64,000 nt of DNA from Acanthochromis polyacanthus (Eukaryota > Chordata > Actinopteri > Pomacentridae): the NCBI RefSeq assembly GCF_021347895.1, contig NC_067123.1:1768149-1832148 (forward strand), in the 5' to 3' direction. Below the pieces are notes generated by a model. It was not told where the DNA came from and made no database searches. It worked only from the letters and a program-made list of their open reading frames with translations. Position 1 is the stretch's first letter; the number at the start of each line of letters is the position of its first letter. Both the position numbers and the translations under genes were made by a program. This document shows, piece by piece, positions 24,959 through 48,007 of the stretch.

Positions 24959-25647
24959 ACGGACAGACAGACACACACAGACAGACAGACAGACAGACAG
25001 ACACACACACACAGACAGACAGACAGACACACACACACACAGACGGACAGACAGACAAGCGGGATGGCGGAGGTATGCGCTCTCCGAGTGCTTTTCTAGT
25101 TTTTTATTAGTTTTATTAGTTTATGGTGATTCCGTTTACATGTTAAAAAATAAAGTTCATGTTGCACAACCAGACAAAAAAACACCAATTAAAAGATGGA
25201 AAATAAGCATTTCATAGAAATACAGTAATTGTCTAATTAATATCATTTCTAGTGAGAACTTTACATATTATGTGGTTTTTAATGCTTATTGACGATTATT
25301 TACACAATCCCACGTATAAAAACATGAATTTTACAGATATCAGTTTGAAATTAGGAAGGAAAATTCTGTCACTTTTTAAGGAACTTGGTGAAGTCTTCCA
25401 GATAAATAATTTCATTGACTTCAGCTTGAGGTCATGTTATGTCAGATCAATCAGTTTAGCTTTGCTCCTCATTAATGGTCACTTGATCTTCATCCGTGGG
25501 TCTGTTTGCAGCGTCTAAACACCGGCTTTGTCTTCTCCTCTGCAGCTCAACAGACGCTTCATCCTGAACCTCCCCTCCTTCACCGTCCGGCTGATTGACA
25601 AGGAGGGCATCCATGACCTGGAGAAGCTCACCCTGGGCTCCAAGTGA
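2134..25647 (+). CDS. psmb2: proteasome subunit beta type-2 (20S beta4 subunit), 6 exons
   Basis: This is a structural, non-proteolytic beta-ring subunit of the 20S proteasome. Exons: 2134-2224, 3824-3946, 5077-5147, 21588-21750, 23434-23483, 25546-25647. They sum to 600 nt, 199 residues plus TGA; human PSMB2 has 201. All introns are GT-AG and phases join cleanly. The protein starts [19 protein letters not shown], so there is no propeptide and no exposed catalytic Thr, as expected for beta4. Later blocks [57 protein letters not shown] and RFILNLPS are near-identical to the mammalian protein. Intron 3 (16.4 kb) holds a 2.5-kb minisatellite, intron 4 a 41-bp minisatellite, and intron 5 a terminal-inverted-repeat element. 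A decoy acceptor sits 51 nt upstream of exon 5. Confidence 0.96.
2225..3823. other. psmb2 intron 1, no other feature
   Basis: AT-rich intron with a GT donor after codon 30 (phase 1). Short T runs occur near 3307 and 3400. No exon, mobile element or strong repeat was recognised. Confidence 0.6.
4094..4200 (+). repeat. intron 2 duplication, copy 1
   Basis: About 105 bp beginning 'aatttagctgctttattt' and ending 'aaggaatgct'. It is repeated in direct orientation at 4738-4840 with small changes, including a 4-6 bp indel. It lies within psmb2 intron 2 (3947-5076), which shows no other feature. Confidence 0.75.
4738..4840 (+). repeat. intron 2 duplication, copy 2
   Basis: Direct repeat of 4094-4200, about 645 bp downstream. 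It shares 'tttattgtaataatttta', 'gagaaat' and 'acacatgaataaaataagt'. It is probably a local segmental duplication inside the intron. Confidence 0.75.
6066..6245 (+). repeat. dispersed repeat family A, copy 2
   Basis: Matches the copy at 181-352 over the whole block, including 'agcctcaacaggtggagaa', 'aaatgtggaccacagactgg' and 'tttatggagacactaga'. It lies in psmb2 intron 3 and is followed by a degenerate 'ttttggacaa' tract. Confidence 0.75.
6246..6720. repeat. degenerate 'ttttggacaa/agtcatttt' tract
   Basis: Imperfect short repeats alternate 'tttttgacaaatt' or 'ttttggaca' with 'gaagtcatttt' or 'gagtcatttt'. The same vocabulary recurs at 56-180 and 56770-57420, and in reverse complement at 8815-8990, 26320-26600, 46300-46760 and 49575-49800. 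It is too degenerate to define a unit by eye. Confidence 0.55.
7396..7460. other. perfect 27-bp hairpin in psmb2 intron 3
   Basis: The left arm (7396-7422) is the exact reverse complement of the right arm (7434-7460), with an 11-nt loop (7423-7433). The stem is AT-rich with no mismatch. Candidates are a small-RNA precursor, the core of a short foldback MITE, or a chance palindrome. The arm length and small loop fit a precursor hairpin, but no expression evidence exists. Confidence 0.55.
7689..7745. promoter_or_regulatory. 21-bp inverted repeat carrying paired octamer motifs
   Basis: The arms at 7689-7709 and 7725-7745 pair at 20 of 21 positions around a 15-nt spacer. Each arm contains ATTTGCAT or its complement ATGCAAAT, the known POU/Oct octamer. 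This may be an intronic regulatory palindrome or a short hairpin element; binding is inference. Confidence 0.45.
8300..8357. repeat. 18-bp unit repeated three times
   Basis: 'gttagcaccagagctaac' recurs three times in tandem. The junctions create GCTAACGTTAGC palindromes. No function is proposed. Confidence 0.7.
8358..9410. other. psmb2 intron 3, no gene seen
   Basis: AT-rich intron sequence. A reverse-complement 'tccaaaatga' tract lies near 8815-8990. No exon with splice signals and a conserved frame was recognised. Confidence 0.5.
9411..10140. repeat. A/C-rich compound minisatellite
   Basis: A 31-bp unit built on 'catgtacagaaacgcacaat' is tandem between about 9680 and 9870. Related units built on 'ctacagaaacacacag' flank it. 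A longer phrase, 'gagtgtgggaaccagtgga', recurs at about 9431, 9651 and 9964, so the array also has a higher-order layer. Reading frames across it are low-complexity artefacts. Confidence 0.8.
10141..12119. other. psmb2 intron 3, no gene seen
   Basis: Mixed AT-rich intron. I see no splice-flanked conserved frame, mobile element ends or strong repeats in these 2 kb. Confidence 0.5.
12120..12550. repeat. AT-rich tandem repeat, roughly 60-80 bp unit
   Basis: Five or six degenerate units contain 'ggcagcaataaaataact', 'agatttaatttaaaataaa' and a variable TA run. The longest TA dinucleotide stretch is at 12232-12260. This is likely replication-slippage DNA inside psmb2 intron 3. Confidence 0.75.
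12551..13902. other. psmb2 intron 3, no gene seen
   Basis: AT-rich to about 13150, then ordinary composition. 'gaagaagaagaagc' short runs occur near 13209. No coding exon was recognised. Confidence 0.45.
13903..14432 (+). mobile_element. TTAA-ended MITE, copy 1
   Basis: About 530 bp starting TTAACCCTCGGGTCGTCC and ending in the inverted form GGACAACAGGAGGGTTCA. A central palindrome (about 14062-14130) has arms around 'acattcacataaaaat' and 'atttttatgtgaatgt'. The second copy at 32449-32968 carries the same ends, centre and flanks in inverted orientation. TTAA target sites and CCCT ends are typical of piggyBac-like elements. There is no transposase frame, so it is non-autonomous. The right TTAA is mutated to TTCA. 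Confidence 0.75.
14433..15469. other. psmb2 intron 3, no gene seen
   Basis: Ordinary intron composition with several 'gctaac/gttagc' words typical of fish intergenic DNA. No exon was recognised. Confidence 0.45.
15470..15602 (+). repeat. dispersed repeat family B, copy 1
   Basis: About 130 bp sharing 'gtgatttctgatcaataact' and 'gagcagccttggaggagg' with 49802-49925 in ncdn intron 2, in the same orientation and at high identity by eye. It is probably a short interspersed element fragment of unknown class. Confidence 0.7.
15830..16600. repeat. degenerate 'tttttgtggtaattttg' tract
   Basis: Quasi-periodic T/G-rich DNA with recurring 'tttttgtggtaattttgg', 'catatttgaacctttcaggg' and 'caatttcacctgttttgtgg'. 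The same phrases recur at 21000-21340, so a longer composite unit of roughly 300 bp has been copied at least three times within this intron. Confidence 0.7.
17108..19575. repeat. 42/30-bp GC-rich minisatellite, about 2.5 kb
   Basis: About 60 tandem units of 'ggcccgtggaccaaaagcgg' plus 'tcctccagagggtccgacat' (42 bp). Blocks of a 30-bp shortened unit lie at about 17790-17980 and 18840-19025, and a 19-bp unit closes each block. The two blocks are 1051 bp apart, showing a higher-order duplication. Because 42 and 30 are multiples of three, long stop-free frames exist on both strands (up to 881 codons). I treat these as artefacts: there are no splice signals or family, and the array is inside psmb2 intron 3. 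Confidence 0.95.
19610..20030 (+). repeat. dispersed repeat family C (leader plus TTTTTGTC tract), copy 1
   Basis: A leader of about 90 bp ('gattgtaaatcagtaaaact' ... 'acaagttgtttggatcagaa') is followed by about 300 bp of imperfect 'tttttgtctcgttttgt' units. The same leader and tract recur at 37165-37590 in tfap2e intron 3. The tract vocabulary alone recurs at 31375-31572. Frames across it are low-complexity. Confidence 0.75.
20346..20708. repeat. polypurine GAG/GAA array
   Basis: About 360 bp of A/G-only DNA interrupted by single C residues in 'gaggaacaagaagag' units, with a variable 15-18 bp period. Such homopurine mirror-like tracts can form triplex DNA. Poly-Glu and poly-Leu frames across it are artefacts. 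It lies in psmb2 intron 3. Confidence 0.9.
21003..21340. repeat. degenerate 'tttttgtggtaattttg' tract, second block
   Basis: Shares 'tgaacctttcagggtagttt', 'tttgtgccaaatttgagttt' and 'atttcacctgttttatggta' with 15830-16600. It ends about 250 bp before psmb2 exon 4. Confidence 0.7.
22045..23297. repeat. 41-bp minisatellite in psmb2 intron 4
   Basis: About 30 copies of a 41-bp unit ('aaaatgactaaaactggtca' plus 'taaatgcattttaaaatggtt' with one base trimmed here and there). A/G substitutions at the 'cataaat/catgaat' position and a few 35-bp units lack one 'taaaa'. It occupies most of the intron and stops about 135 bp before exon 5. Confidence 0.95.
23371..23433 (+). promoter_or_regulatory. duplicated 3' splice site before psmb2 exon 5
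   Basis: 'tttgctgcagatctgac' occurs twice: the true acceptor AG at 23432-23433 and a copy with AG at 23381-23382. The copy would start the exon at 23383, exactly 51 nt earlier. It keeps frame but reads D-L-T-E-S-G-P-K then TAA. Use of the upstream site would therefore truncate the protein or trigger nonsense-mediated decay. The sequence is direct; usage is unknown. Confidence 0.65.
23577..25080. mobile_element. 1.5-kb terminal-inverted-repeat element in psmb2 intron 5
   Basis: The left arm (about 23577-23815) and right arm (about 24772-25075) are inverted copies. Both carry 'acctccgcca', a slipped GTCC/GTCT or CA/GACA microsatellite, 'gttaacagcataactcaaaa', 'agtcatggacgga' and 'tagattttggaggtgatc'. 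The 950-bp centre has no transposase frame but holds a tRNA-like cloverleaf. It is a non-autonomous DNA element; terminal target duplications were not resolved. The 'cctccgcca...aactcaaaaagt' ends look like a repeat I recall as widespread in fish. Confidence 0.7.
24395..24467 (+). tRNA. tRNA-like sequence (anticodon GGT), probably pseudo
   Basis: A 73-nt cloverleaf can be drawn: D arm GCTC/GAGC, anticodon stem CGCCT/AGGCG with loop TTGGTGC (anticodon GGT, Thr), T arm CTGGG-TTCGAAC-CCCGG. The B box GGTTCGAACCC is perfect and the A box TAGCTCAGCGC is good. The acceptor stem GTCTCTC/TGGTGAC has two mismatches, and eukaryotic cytosolic Thr tRNAs normally use AGT, not GGT. It is most likely a tRNA pseudogene or tRNA-derived element head inside the surrounding inverted-repeat element. 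Confidence 0.45.
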
Positions 25648-25715
25648 CCGCCGACGCTCCCCAGCAGCCCTCTGTGTTTTTTATTCTACCGCTGACCTCC
25701 TGTTCCTTCTGTTCC

Positions 25716-25721
25716 AATAAA
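25716..25721 (+). terminator. poly(A) signal of psmb2
   Basis: Canonical AATAAA 69 nt after the stop codon (TGA at 25645-25647), followed by a TG/T-rich stretch. The position and compact 3' UTR are as expected for psmb2. Confidence 0.85.
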
Positions 25722-25734
25722 ACATGACACACAG

Positions 25735-27360
25735 CCTGCTTTGGTCCCTGTGGTCCTTTACTGCTGCACTCATCTCAAGAACAAGAACAAGAAGAAGAAC
25801 CTCTGGCTCTGTGCTGCTGCTCACTCACACGGCTTCTGGGGAACAAACACGGCTCGGTCACGTGTGATCAAACACGCGTGACCCAGCTGTGTTTCATTTC
25901 AACATGAGAAGGAAAAGTTCTCTCATGTTTTAGTTACAGTAAAAAAAAAAAAAAAACAGTGTACAACCAGGGGCGGATCCAGATTAGTTTTAGTGGGGGG
26001 GGGGGCAGGCACTGAAAAGTTATAAGAAAAAATGAAAGCTGCTACTGACCTCACTGTTACAAAGTTTGTTTGTTTTTTTGTCTCTTTAAGCCAATAGGAA
26101 AGCTGTATATGACCGTTTCATTTTGGACTGTTCACACTAAATTCTGATGGACTTGTTTCCTTGTTTCTGTGAATTACAGCATCATCAGCTGCAGCATCTG
26201 CCTGTTCTGTAAAACTGGTAAACTCAACCACTAGGCTTGGGCGGTATTACGGTAATACCGTATACTGCTGGTGTTTAAAAATAGCAGCGGTATCAGCTCC
26301 AATACCTTCAGGAGACTCAAAAATTAAGCAAAATCAGTCAAAAGACGTCCAAAATAACCAAAAAGCTCTCCCAAAATGATCAGAAACGTCTCATAAATTA
26401 CTAATTGTTGCCCAAAATCACCCAAAATTGTCAAAATATTCATTTTGAACAAATTTTTTAAAAATACCTTTTTATTTTTGACCACTTTTGAGTAATTCCA
26501 GACTATTTCTGTGTCATTTTGGACAAAGGTTGGTTCTTTTTGGACAAGTTTTATCACAGACACATTTTCAGTCATTCAGGACGACTTTTGAACCATTTTA
26601 CACACATTCTGAAAAATGAAAATGTGTGTACAAAGATCCTCCATCGTCTCTAATAGTTCTGACCATCACCTACCAACGTTAAAGTTTACACTCAGTCACC
26701 TTTTTCCAGCGCCTGAATTTGAATTTATTAAAGATGAAACTTTAACTACCACAGGAAGTTTGGAGCCAAGAAGCCTGAAGTTGTGCTGAGATGTTTCTGA
26801 GATGTTTCTTCAGGACGTCTGCAGTTCTTCAGCTGCAGGAGAAAAGCTGCAGAGTTTTGACAAGTTTAACACACAAATAATTAAAGCTGCTGCTGGATGT
26901 GGGATGAAATCTGTAATAGAAGATTTTACAGCCGAATCTACACTGAAAATAAAACATGAGGAAAGTCTGGAGGGAGCAGAAAACACGTATGTTAAAAAGA
27001 ACACGGTGGAATGTGTGTCTGTGTGTCTCAGTGTATTACAGTGTGTGTGTGTAACACTGAATGTATTAATATGTGTATGTGTGTGTGTGTGTGTGTGTGT
27101 TCTAGTGTGTTATTGTGTTATTGTGCGTCTCATCAGACAGGTGATTAATAAACATTAAGAGTCTCTGAAACTCCGGATCCTCAAAGCAGCAGCAGCAGCA
27201 TATGTTCGCCTTCAGGCTGAGAGATGGAGACAGAGGAGTGACACAGGAGGGGTGACACAGGAGGGGTGACACAGGAGGAGTGACACAGGAGGGGTGACAC
27301 AGGAGGGTGATACTGAAGGGTGATACTGAGGAGTGATGTTTGTTGTTGGCTGTCATTCGA
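25735..27360. other. psmb2-tfap2e intergenic, repeat fragments
   Basis: No gene seen. 'ggggcggatcc' at 25971 resembles hAT-type ends, and 'ggcggtattacggtaatacc' at 26250 is a small palindrome common in fish repeats. 26320-26600 is a reverse-complement 'ccaaaatga' tract. GT microsatellite lies at 27070-27100 and a 15-bp 'gacacaggaggggt' repeat at 27238-27305. A frame at 26802-27158 lacks any recognisable family feature. Confidence 0.5.
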
Positions 27361-28830
27361 TGACGATGGATGTTATTGGGTGATGGTGGATGATGTTGGA
27401 TGATGGTGGGTCTTACTGGATGATGTTGGATGATGTTGGATGATGGTGGGTGATGGTGGGTCTTACTAGATGATGTTGGATGATGGTGGGTGATGGTGGG
27501 TCTTACTGGATGATGTTGGATGATGGTGGGTCTTACTGGATGATGTTGGATGATGGTGGGTGATGTTGGATGATGTTGGGTGATGGTGGGTCTTACTGGG
27601 TGATGTTGGATGATGTTGGATGATGGTGGGTGATGGTGAGTGATGGTGGGTCTTACTGGGCGATGTTGGATGATGGTCGGTGATGTTGGATGATGTTGGG
27701 TGATGGTGGGTCTTACTGGATGATGTTGGATGATGGTGGGTTATGGTGGGTCTTACTGGGCGATGTTGGATGATGTTGGATGATGGTGGGTCTTACTGGA
27801 TGATGTTGGATGATGGTCGGTGATGTTGGATGATGTTGGGTGATGGTGGGTCTTACTGGGTGATGTTGGATGATGTTGGATGATGGTCGGTGATGTTGGA
27901 TGATGTTGGGTGATGGTGGGTCTTACTGGGTGATGTTGGATGATGTTGGATGATGGTCGGTGATGTTGGATGATGTTGGGTGATGGTGGGTCTTACTGGG
28001 TGATGTTGGATGATGTTGGATGATGTTGGGTGATGGTGGGTCTTACTGGGTGATGTTGGATGATGTTGGATGATGGTCGGTGATGTTGGATGATGTTGGG
28101 TGATGGTGGGTCTTACTGGGTGATGTTGGATGATGTTGGATGATGGTCGGTGATGTTGGATGATGTTGGGTGATGGTGGGTGATGATGAGTGATGGTGGG
28201 TCTTACTGGGCGATGTTGGGTGATGGTCGGTGATGTTGGATGATGTTGGGTGATGGTGGGTCTTACTGGATGATGTTGGATGATGGTGGGTTATGGTGGG
28301 TCTTACTGGGCGATGTTGGATGATGGTCGGTGATGTTGGATGATGTTGGGTGATGGTGGGTCTTACTGGATGATGTTGGATGATGGTGGGTTATGGTGGG
28401 TCTTACTGGGCGATGTTGGATGATGTTGGATGATGGTGGGTCTTACTGGATGATGTTGGATGATGGTCGGTGATGTTGGATGATGTTGGGTGATGGTGGG
28501 TCTTACTGGGTGATGTTGGATGATGGTCGGTGATGTTGGATGATGTTGGGTGATGGTGGGTCTTACTGGATGATGTTGGATGATGGTCGGTGATGTTGGA
28601 TGATGTTGGGTGATGGTGGGTCTTACTGGGTGATGTTGGATGATGTTGGATGATGGTCGGTGATGTTGGATGATGTTGGGTGATGGTGGGTCTTACTGGG
28701 TGATGTTGGATGATGTTGGATGATGTTGGGTGATGGTGGGTCTTACTGGGTGATGTTGGATGATGTTGGATGATGGTCGGTGATGTTGGATGATGTTGGG
28801 TGATGTTGGATGATGGTGGGTGATGGTGGG
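27361..28830. repeat. decamer-built VNTR, 1.47 kb
   Basis: 147 consecutive 10-bp words are drawn mainly from tgatgttgga, tgatggtggg, tgatgttggg, tgatggtcgg and tcttactggg/a. There is no single-base insertion or deletion across the array, since every word stays in 10-bp register. Words group into higher-order units, often 70 bp. It lies between the 3' ends of psmb2 and tfap2e. Confidence 0.95.
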
Positions 28831-29644
28831 TCTGTGATGTAATTTTTCAAAAATGTAATTGACAGTTTGGGCCGATTTAAAACATTTTTTATGGGTAAGT
28901 ACTAAATGCAAACATTTTCGCAGTTTTTTTTTTTGTAATTTCACAAAACAGAGAAAATCTGTCAAATAAAAATCAATTATTCAAGAAATTCCGGTTAGAA
29001 ACTGGAAAAAAAACATGAAGCTCAGCCAGTCAGTTCTTAATTCTTTAATAATATATTACATTTATGCCGTAATACAATAATAATAATAATAACAGTAATA
29101 ACATTAATAATAAACATACACAGAAAGTACAAAATGATTTGTGCCATTTTCTTAAGTTACCAACACGAAGTACTTCAAATAAAAGAACCCTTTAGCTGCC
29201 TCTCACTCAGTTTCCCATGAGCACCCGCTACGAACAGAAGAAGAACTACGACAGGAAGCTGCACCTGTCCGACAGGAAGCTGCACCTGTCCTCCAGGTGA
29301 ACGTCTCCCAGAGTTCCAGAGGAGCGGAGGGCTGTTGTCGTCTCAGATATGGCTTTATGATGCTTCCAGGTGAGTCCAGTCCGACATGTGTGAAGGTGTG
29401 GCGGCTTTGACAACACACAGGTGACACAGTTAAGAAAAACAGGAAGTAAAAGCAGTCCTGAAGAGACGCCGCCATCATGGGAACAGGTCCAGGTGAGTCA
29501 GAAACTGACCAGCCGGAGGAGCTTCTGGGAGCTAAAAGTCTCAGTTTGTATCCTGAAGGTGAAGCTCAGAGTCCGTCATTGTTCATCTCCCCTCCGTCCA
29601 GGTGTCCATCCAGGTGTTCATCTGTCCAGGTGTCCATCCGTCCT
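28831..29644. other. 3' flank of tfap2e
   Basis: Probably holds the tfap2e 3' UTR. A minus-strand ATTAAA (plus TTTAAT near 29043) is a weak poly(A) candidate about 600 nt past the stop. A tandem 'gacaggaagctgcacctgtcc'-like 21-bp duplication is at 29250-29292. No conserved frame was recognised. Confidence 0.45.
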
Positions 29645-43531
<13,887 letters not shown>

Positions 43532-44487
43532 GGTGGCGGTCTGTGCGTCAGGATGCAGCCGAAGGGGTTAAAGAGAGGCGGCGGATGGAGAGGAGACGGG
43601 CTGGAGGTACGGAGAGGAGTGAGTTAGTTCAGGAGGGACGCAGGAGTTTGTATGGATGAGTCACAGAGAACAGAGACAGGCTGGGGGAGGAGGGGGGTTA
43701 AAGAAACGGAGGGCGGGAGGTGACGGGGGGGGGGGGGGGGGTCTGAAAACTTTATCCACGGTTGGTGCGTAAAGGACGGGATGAGGATGGAGCTGTTGGA
43801 GATGATCACTGATTAAAACAAAGACGCGCTTTTCTTACTGTACCTCCAACATAAAGTTGTGATTTTTGTTTTTATATAAGTGAATAAATTCCAAACTTTA
43901 TCCACGGTTGGTGCGTAAAGGACGGGATGAGGATGGAGCTGTTGGAGACAGGAAGAGGAGAACTAATTCCAGTCAGAGATGCGTTCTTCCTACAGTGTTC
44001 TTACCGCTGCAGGTCAGTTCATTCTATAAACTTGTCATCTTTGTTTTTTTATAAGGGCATAAACTCCAAACTGAGAACTTTGTCCAAACTTCCGGGTAAT
44101 AAATTGCAGTTTATTACATTTATTAGATGACTTCTGACGCATTCTGTGATTAAAACTGATTTAATAACTCCGTATTTCCTTGTTGTGAAAAATGTCATGA
44201 CTTTGTTTTTCTCCTGTGGAACTTAATGACTAATCTCGTTCACTTAGGATACAAATAAAAACACATTAAACTCTCAGAAATGTGGACAGAGTGAACCTTC
44301 ACCCAGAACTTCCTCAGTCTGTGCGCGCCCTCTGCTGGTGACTGAGGGGAAGAGGATTCCATGAAGTGAAGCTCCTTTTAGCTCCATCAGCTGGAGCTGC
44401 TGCAGACTCTTTCAGGTTGATTCTGCTGCTGGAAAATGTCTGGATGCTGCTAAAACAGAGAGTGACCGTTCTCTACCAAAATAGTTC
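43532..44487. other. tfap2e upstream region; tfap2e-ncdn spacer
   Basis: Holds the promoter of the MLWK-type tfap2e transcript next to exon 1. A run of about 17 G lies at 43725-43741. A direct duplication of 'ctttatccacggttggtgcg' plus 'taaaggacgggatgaggatg' occurs at about 43749 and 43896 (period about 150 bp). No gene is seen between it and the ncdn 3' UTR. Confidence 0.55.
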
Positions 44488-44493
44488 TTTATT
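44488..44493 (-). terminator. poly(A) signal of ncdn
   Basis: The plus strand TTTATT gives minus-strand AATAAA (context CAATAAAGAAC) about 250 nt past the neurochondrin stop at 44742-44740. It is canonical in sequence and well placed. Confidence 0.65.
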
Positions 44494-44739
44494 GAAGGCC
44501 TTTACATTCCAGCACTCAGGTGTTCTCTGCAGGTTTACTGGATGCAGACTGAAGAAAGCTAAAAAGGTTCAGTCGCATTATTAGGGAACATTCACACAAA
44601 AACACATACTTTGTCTCATTTTCTGATTAAACTTGATCATAAAAACAAAAAGCAACACATTATCCATGTCAGGTTCAGAATAAACACAGTCTGGCTCCGT
44701 TTTACTGTTTCTCAGTGAGAACTCCTTCAGAGAGCAGCT

Positions 44740-47049
44740 TCACTTCAGGGACTTCTCCAGGTTCCTCATCCTGCTCAGAGCTCCTCTGTGGCTGCTCTCC
44801 ATCACGTCTCTGATCTCCTGCTGACAGACCGGACACTGCTGGGCGACGGCACTCAGAGCCTCCTCCAGAACCTCCTCGGTGTGTCGGTCCGGCAGAGCGC
44901 CGGCCTGACCCAGCATGCTGAGGGTGTGTCTGAGCCATCCCTCCTCCCGGATCAGGCCGCAGACGGACGGCTGGACCCGGACGCAGCCTCCCAGAGCCTG
45001 GAGACTCAACCTCCAGAGCTCGGCCGCCTCGTCCCAGCTCTGCTCCCAGCCGGGGCTCACCTTCACCGGGCCGGAGCCGGAGTCCAGGGCGCCGCGGAGG
45101 AACCGGAGAGCTGCAGAGAAGAAACGCCGCTGAGCAGCTTCCACCGAGCCTGGAAGGTAGAAAACAGCTCAGGACCACAAACGTTCACTGGAGAACAGAC
45201 ACCACGTTTTATTCACAGTTCTTATTGTTGTTAGAAATTTAAAAACCGTTGAATTCTAACGTTCCTCAAGTCCATAAAGGAGTTAACTCTGAAACTTTAC
45301 AGCCAAAGCTCCGTTCTCCCTGGAGGAGCAGCTCACTCATTCATTCACACACACCACGTTTTCTGGGTATTTTTCTGAAGAAATGTGTCGAGAAAACAAC
45401 TAAACCAACATTCAGGCTGTCTCCAGATTAAAATCTGTCATTTTGTCCTCCTGAATGTTTCACAGGCTCAGCAGAATAAACTGAATGAAGCTGATAAAGT
45501 CTGCTCCTTTCACCTCACAGCTCCACCAGGACCAGAAACACACAAACAGCTCACTGAGGATTTATGCAGCAGGACACTAGGAGCTCGTTTTTCTGATTAT
45601 TTTCTGAGGAAATGTCTGAAAAAAGGCACATTTCTAACATTAAATATCAAATACTGTGATTTTGAACGACTAAGCTCAAACTTTGGTTGTTTTCACGCAT
45701 TGCTGGACAAAAAACTGAGATTTCTGGTTTTACTTCTAAAAGACTGTCCCGTTCAGCCTCACCTGAAGGAGACGACTTCAGCCGGCCAATCATGAGTCCC
45801 AGAGTGCAGTAATTGGCTGCCAGGACCAGGAGGCGGGGCTTATTCACCAAAACAGGAAGTGCTTCACTCAGTAGGACCTCCAGGGTTCTGAAACAGGAGT
45901 CCTTCCTGGAAAACAGTTTGAATTTTAATTGAAATTAAACCCATCAGCTGAGGCTTTAATGAGGTTTAATGGGAGTATTTCACACATGAAGCTGCTATCT
46001 GACTCTATGAGGCTTTAATGAGGTTTAATGTGGTTTAATACCCGACTCTCTCCGGCTCCGTCACGGTGAAGTTCAGGAGGGCTGAGCAGGCCGTCTCCAT
46101 GCTGGGATCTCTGGCCATCGTCGCCGCTCCTTTCTCCTTCATGGAGGTCCAGCACCGGGACAGGAAGTCCACCAGCAGCGCCGGAGCGTCCAGGCCGAGC
46201 AGAACCTTCCTTGGACCTTCTTCTGCCGACAGGTGGCACAGAGCTGGGAGGAGATACCTGCAGGAGGAGGAGGAAGATGGGCCACAAACTGACTTTGAAA
46301 TGGTCCAGAATGGCTTCAAATTTGTCCACAGTGACTCAGCATTTGTCTGAAATGATAATAACTTGTCTGAAACATCTCAAAAATGGTCCAAAAGAACTTA
46401 AAACGTGTCCAGGCTGTCTAGAAAGACTCCAGTGTTATCCTGAAAGATTAAATACTGTCCAAAATGACTAAAACAGCTCTAAACTGTCTCAAAAATGGTC
46501 TTAAACTCTGTAAAATCATCCACAATGACTCATGATTTCTCCTAAATAACTCAAAACTTGTGTACATTGATTAAAAACTCATCCAGAATTCCTCAGTTTG
46601 TCCAAAATGACAAAAACCGATCCAAATTCACTGGAAAACAGGCAGAAAAAAAACCTCCAATCTGACTCTAAACTGGTCCAAAATACTTTGAAACTTCTCC
46701 AAAGTGAATCAAAAATTGTCCAAAATGATTCCCAATACACCACAGTTCAACAGTTTGTTCATGGAAAAAAAACGCTGTTCTTTTACAAATAAGGACATTT
46801 CTGAGCGACCCCAAACTGAACCATAGTGTACATCTTTACCTGCAGAACTTTGGGTTCGTTCTTTCCCCTCTGACAGATTATTAACTATCAGGATGGTCCT
46901 AACCTCAGAGGCTTGCTGTGTTACCTTCCTAATAATAATAATAATAATAATAATAATCACCTCAGAGCCTCGCTGTGTTTCCTTACTAATAATAATAATA
47001 TTAATAATAATAATAATAATCACCTCAGAGCCTCGCTGTGTTTCCTTAC

Positions 47050-47086
<37 letters not shown>

Positions 47087-47115
47087 CACCTCAGAGGCTT
47101 GCTGTGTTTCCTTAC

Positions 47116-47155
<40 letters not shown>

Positions 47156-47184
47156 CACCTCAGAGCCTCGCTGTGTTTCCTTAC

Positions 47185-47221
<37 letters not shown>

Positions 47222-47250
47222 CACCTCAGAGCCTCGCTGTGTTACCTTCC

Positions 47251-47290
<40 letters not shown>

Positions 47291-47439
47291 CACCTCAGAG
47301 CCTCGCTGTGTTACCTTCCTAATAATAATAATAATAATAATAATAATCACCTCAGATCCTCGCTGTGTTTCCTTACTAATAATAATAATATTAATAATAA
47401 TAATAATAATCACCTCAGAGCCTCGCTGTGTTTCCTTAC

Positions 47440-47476
<37 letters not shown>

Positions 47477-47505
47477 CACCTCAGAGGCTTGCTGTGTTTC
47501 CTTAC

Positions 47506-47551
<46 letters not shown>

Positions 47552-47580
47552 CACCTCAGAGCCTCGCTGTGTTTCCTTAC

Positions 47581-47617
<37 letters not shown>

Positions 47618-47646
47618 CACCTCAGAGCCTCGCTGTGTTACCTTCC

Positions 47647-47683
<37 letters not shown>

Positions 47684-47712
47684 CACCTCAGAGCCTCGCT
47701 GTGTTACCTTCC

Positions 47713-47755
<43 letters not shown>

Positions 47756-47784
47756 CACCTCAGAGCCTCGCTGTGTTTCCTTAC

Positions 47785-47818
<34 letters not shown>

Positions 47819-47847
47819 CACCTCAGAGCCTCGCTGTGTTTCCTTAC

Positions 47848-47881
<34 letters not shown>

Positions 47882-47973
47882 CACCTCAGAGCCTCGCTGT
47901 GTTTCCTTACTAATAATAATAATATTAATAATAATAATAATAATCACCTCAGAGGCTCGCTGTGTTTCCTTAC

Positions 47974-48007
<34 letters not shown>

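Noticed and set aside
26802..27158. 118-codon plus-strand frame in the intergenic gap
   Set aside because: Ends in a GT microsatellite reading, with no splice or family evidence.
44702..45234. 158-codon minus and 148-codon plus frames
   Set aside because: Shadows of ncdn exon 7; they do not join exon 6 in frame.
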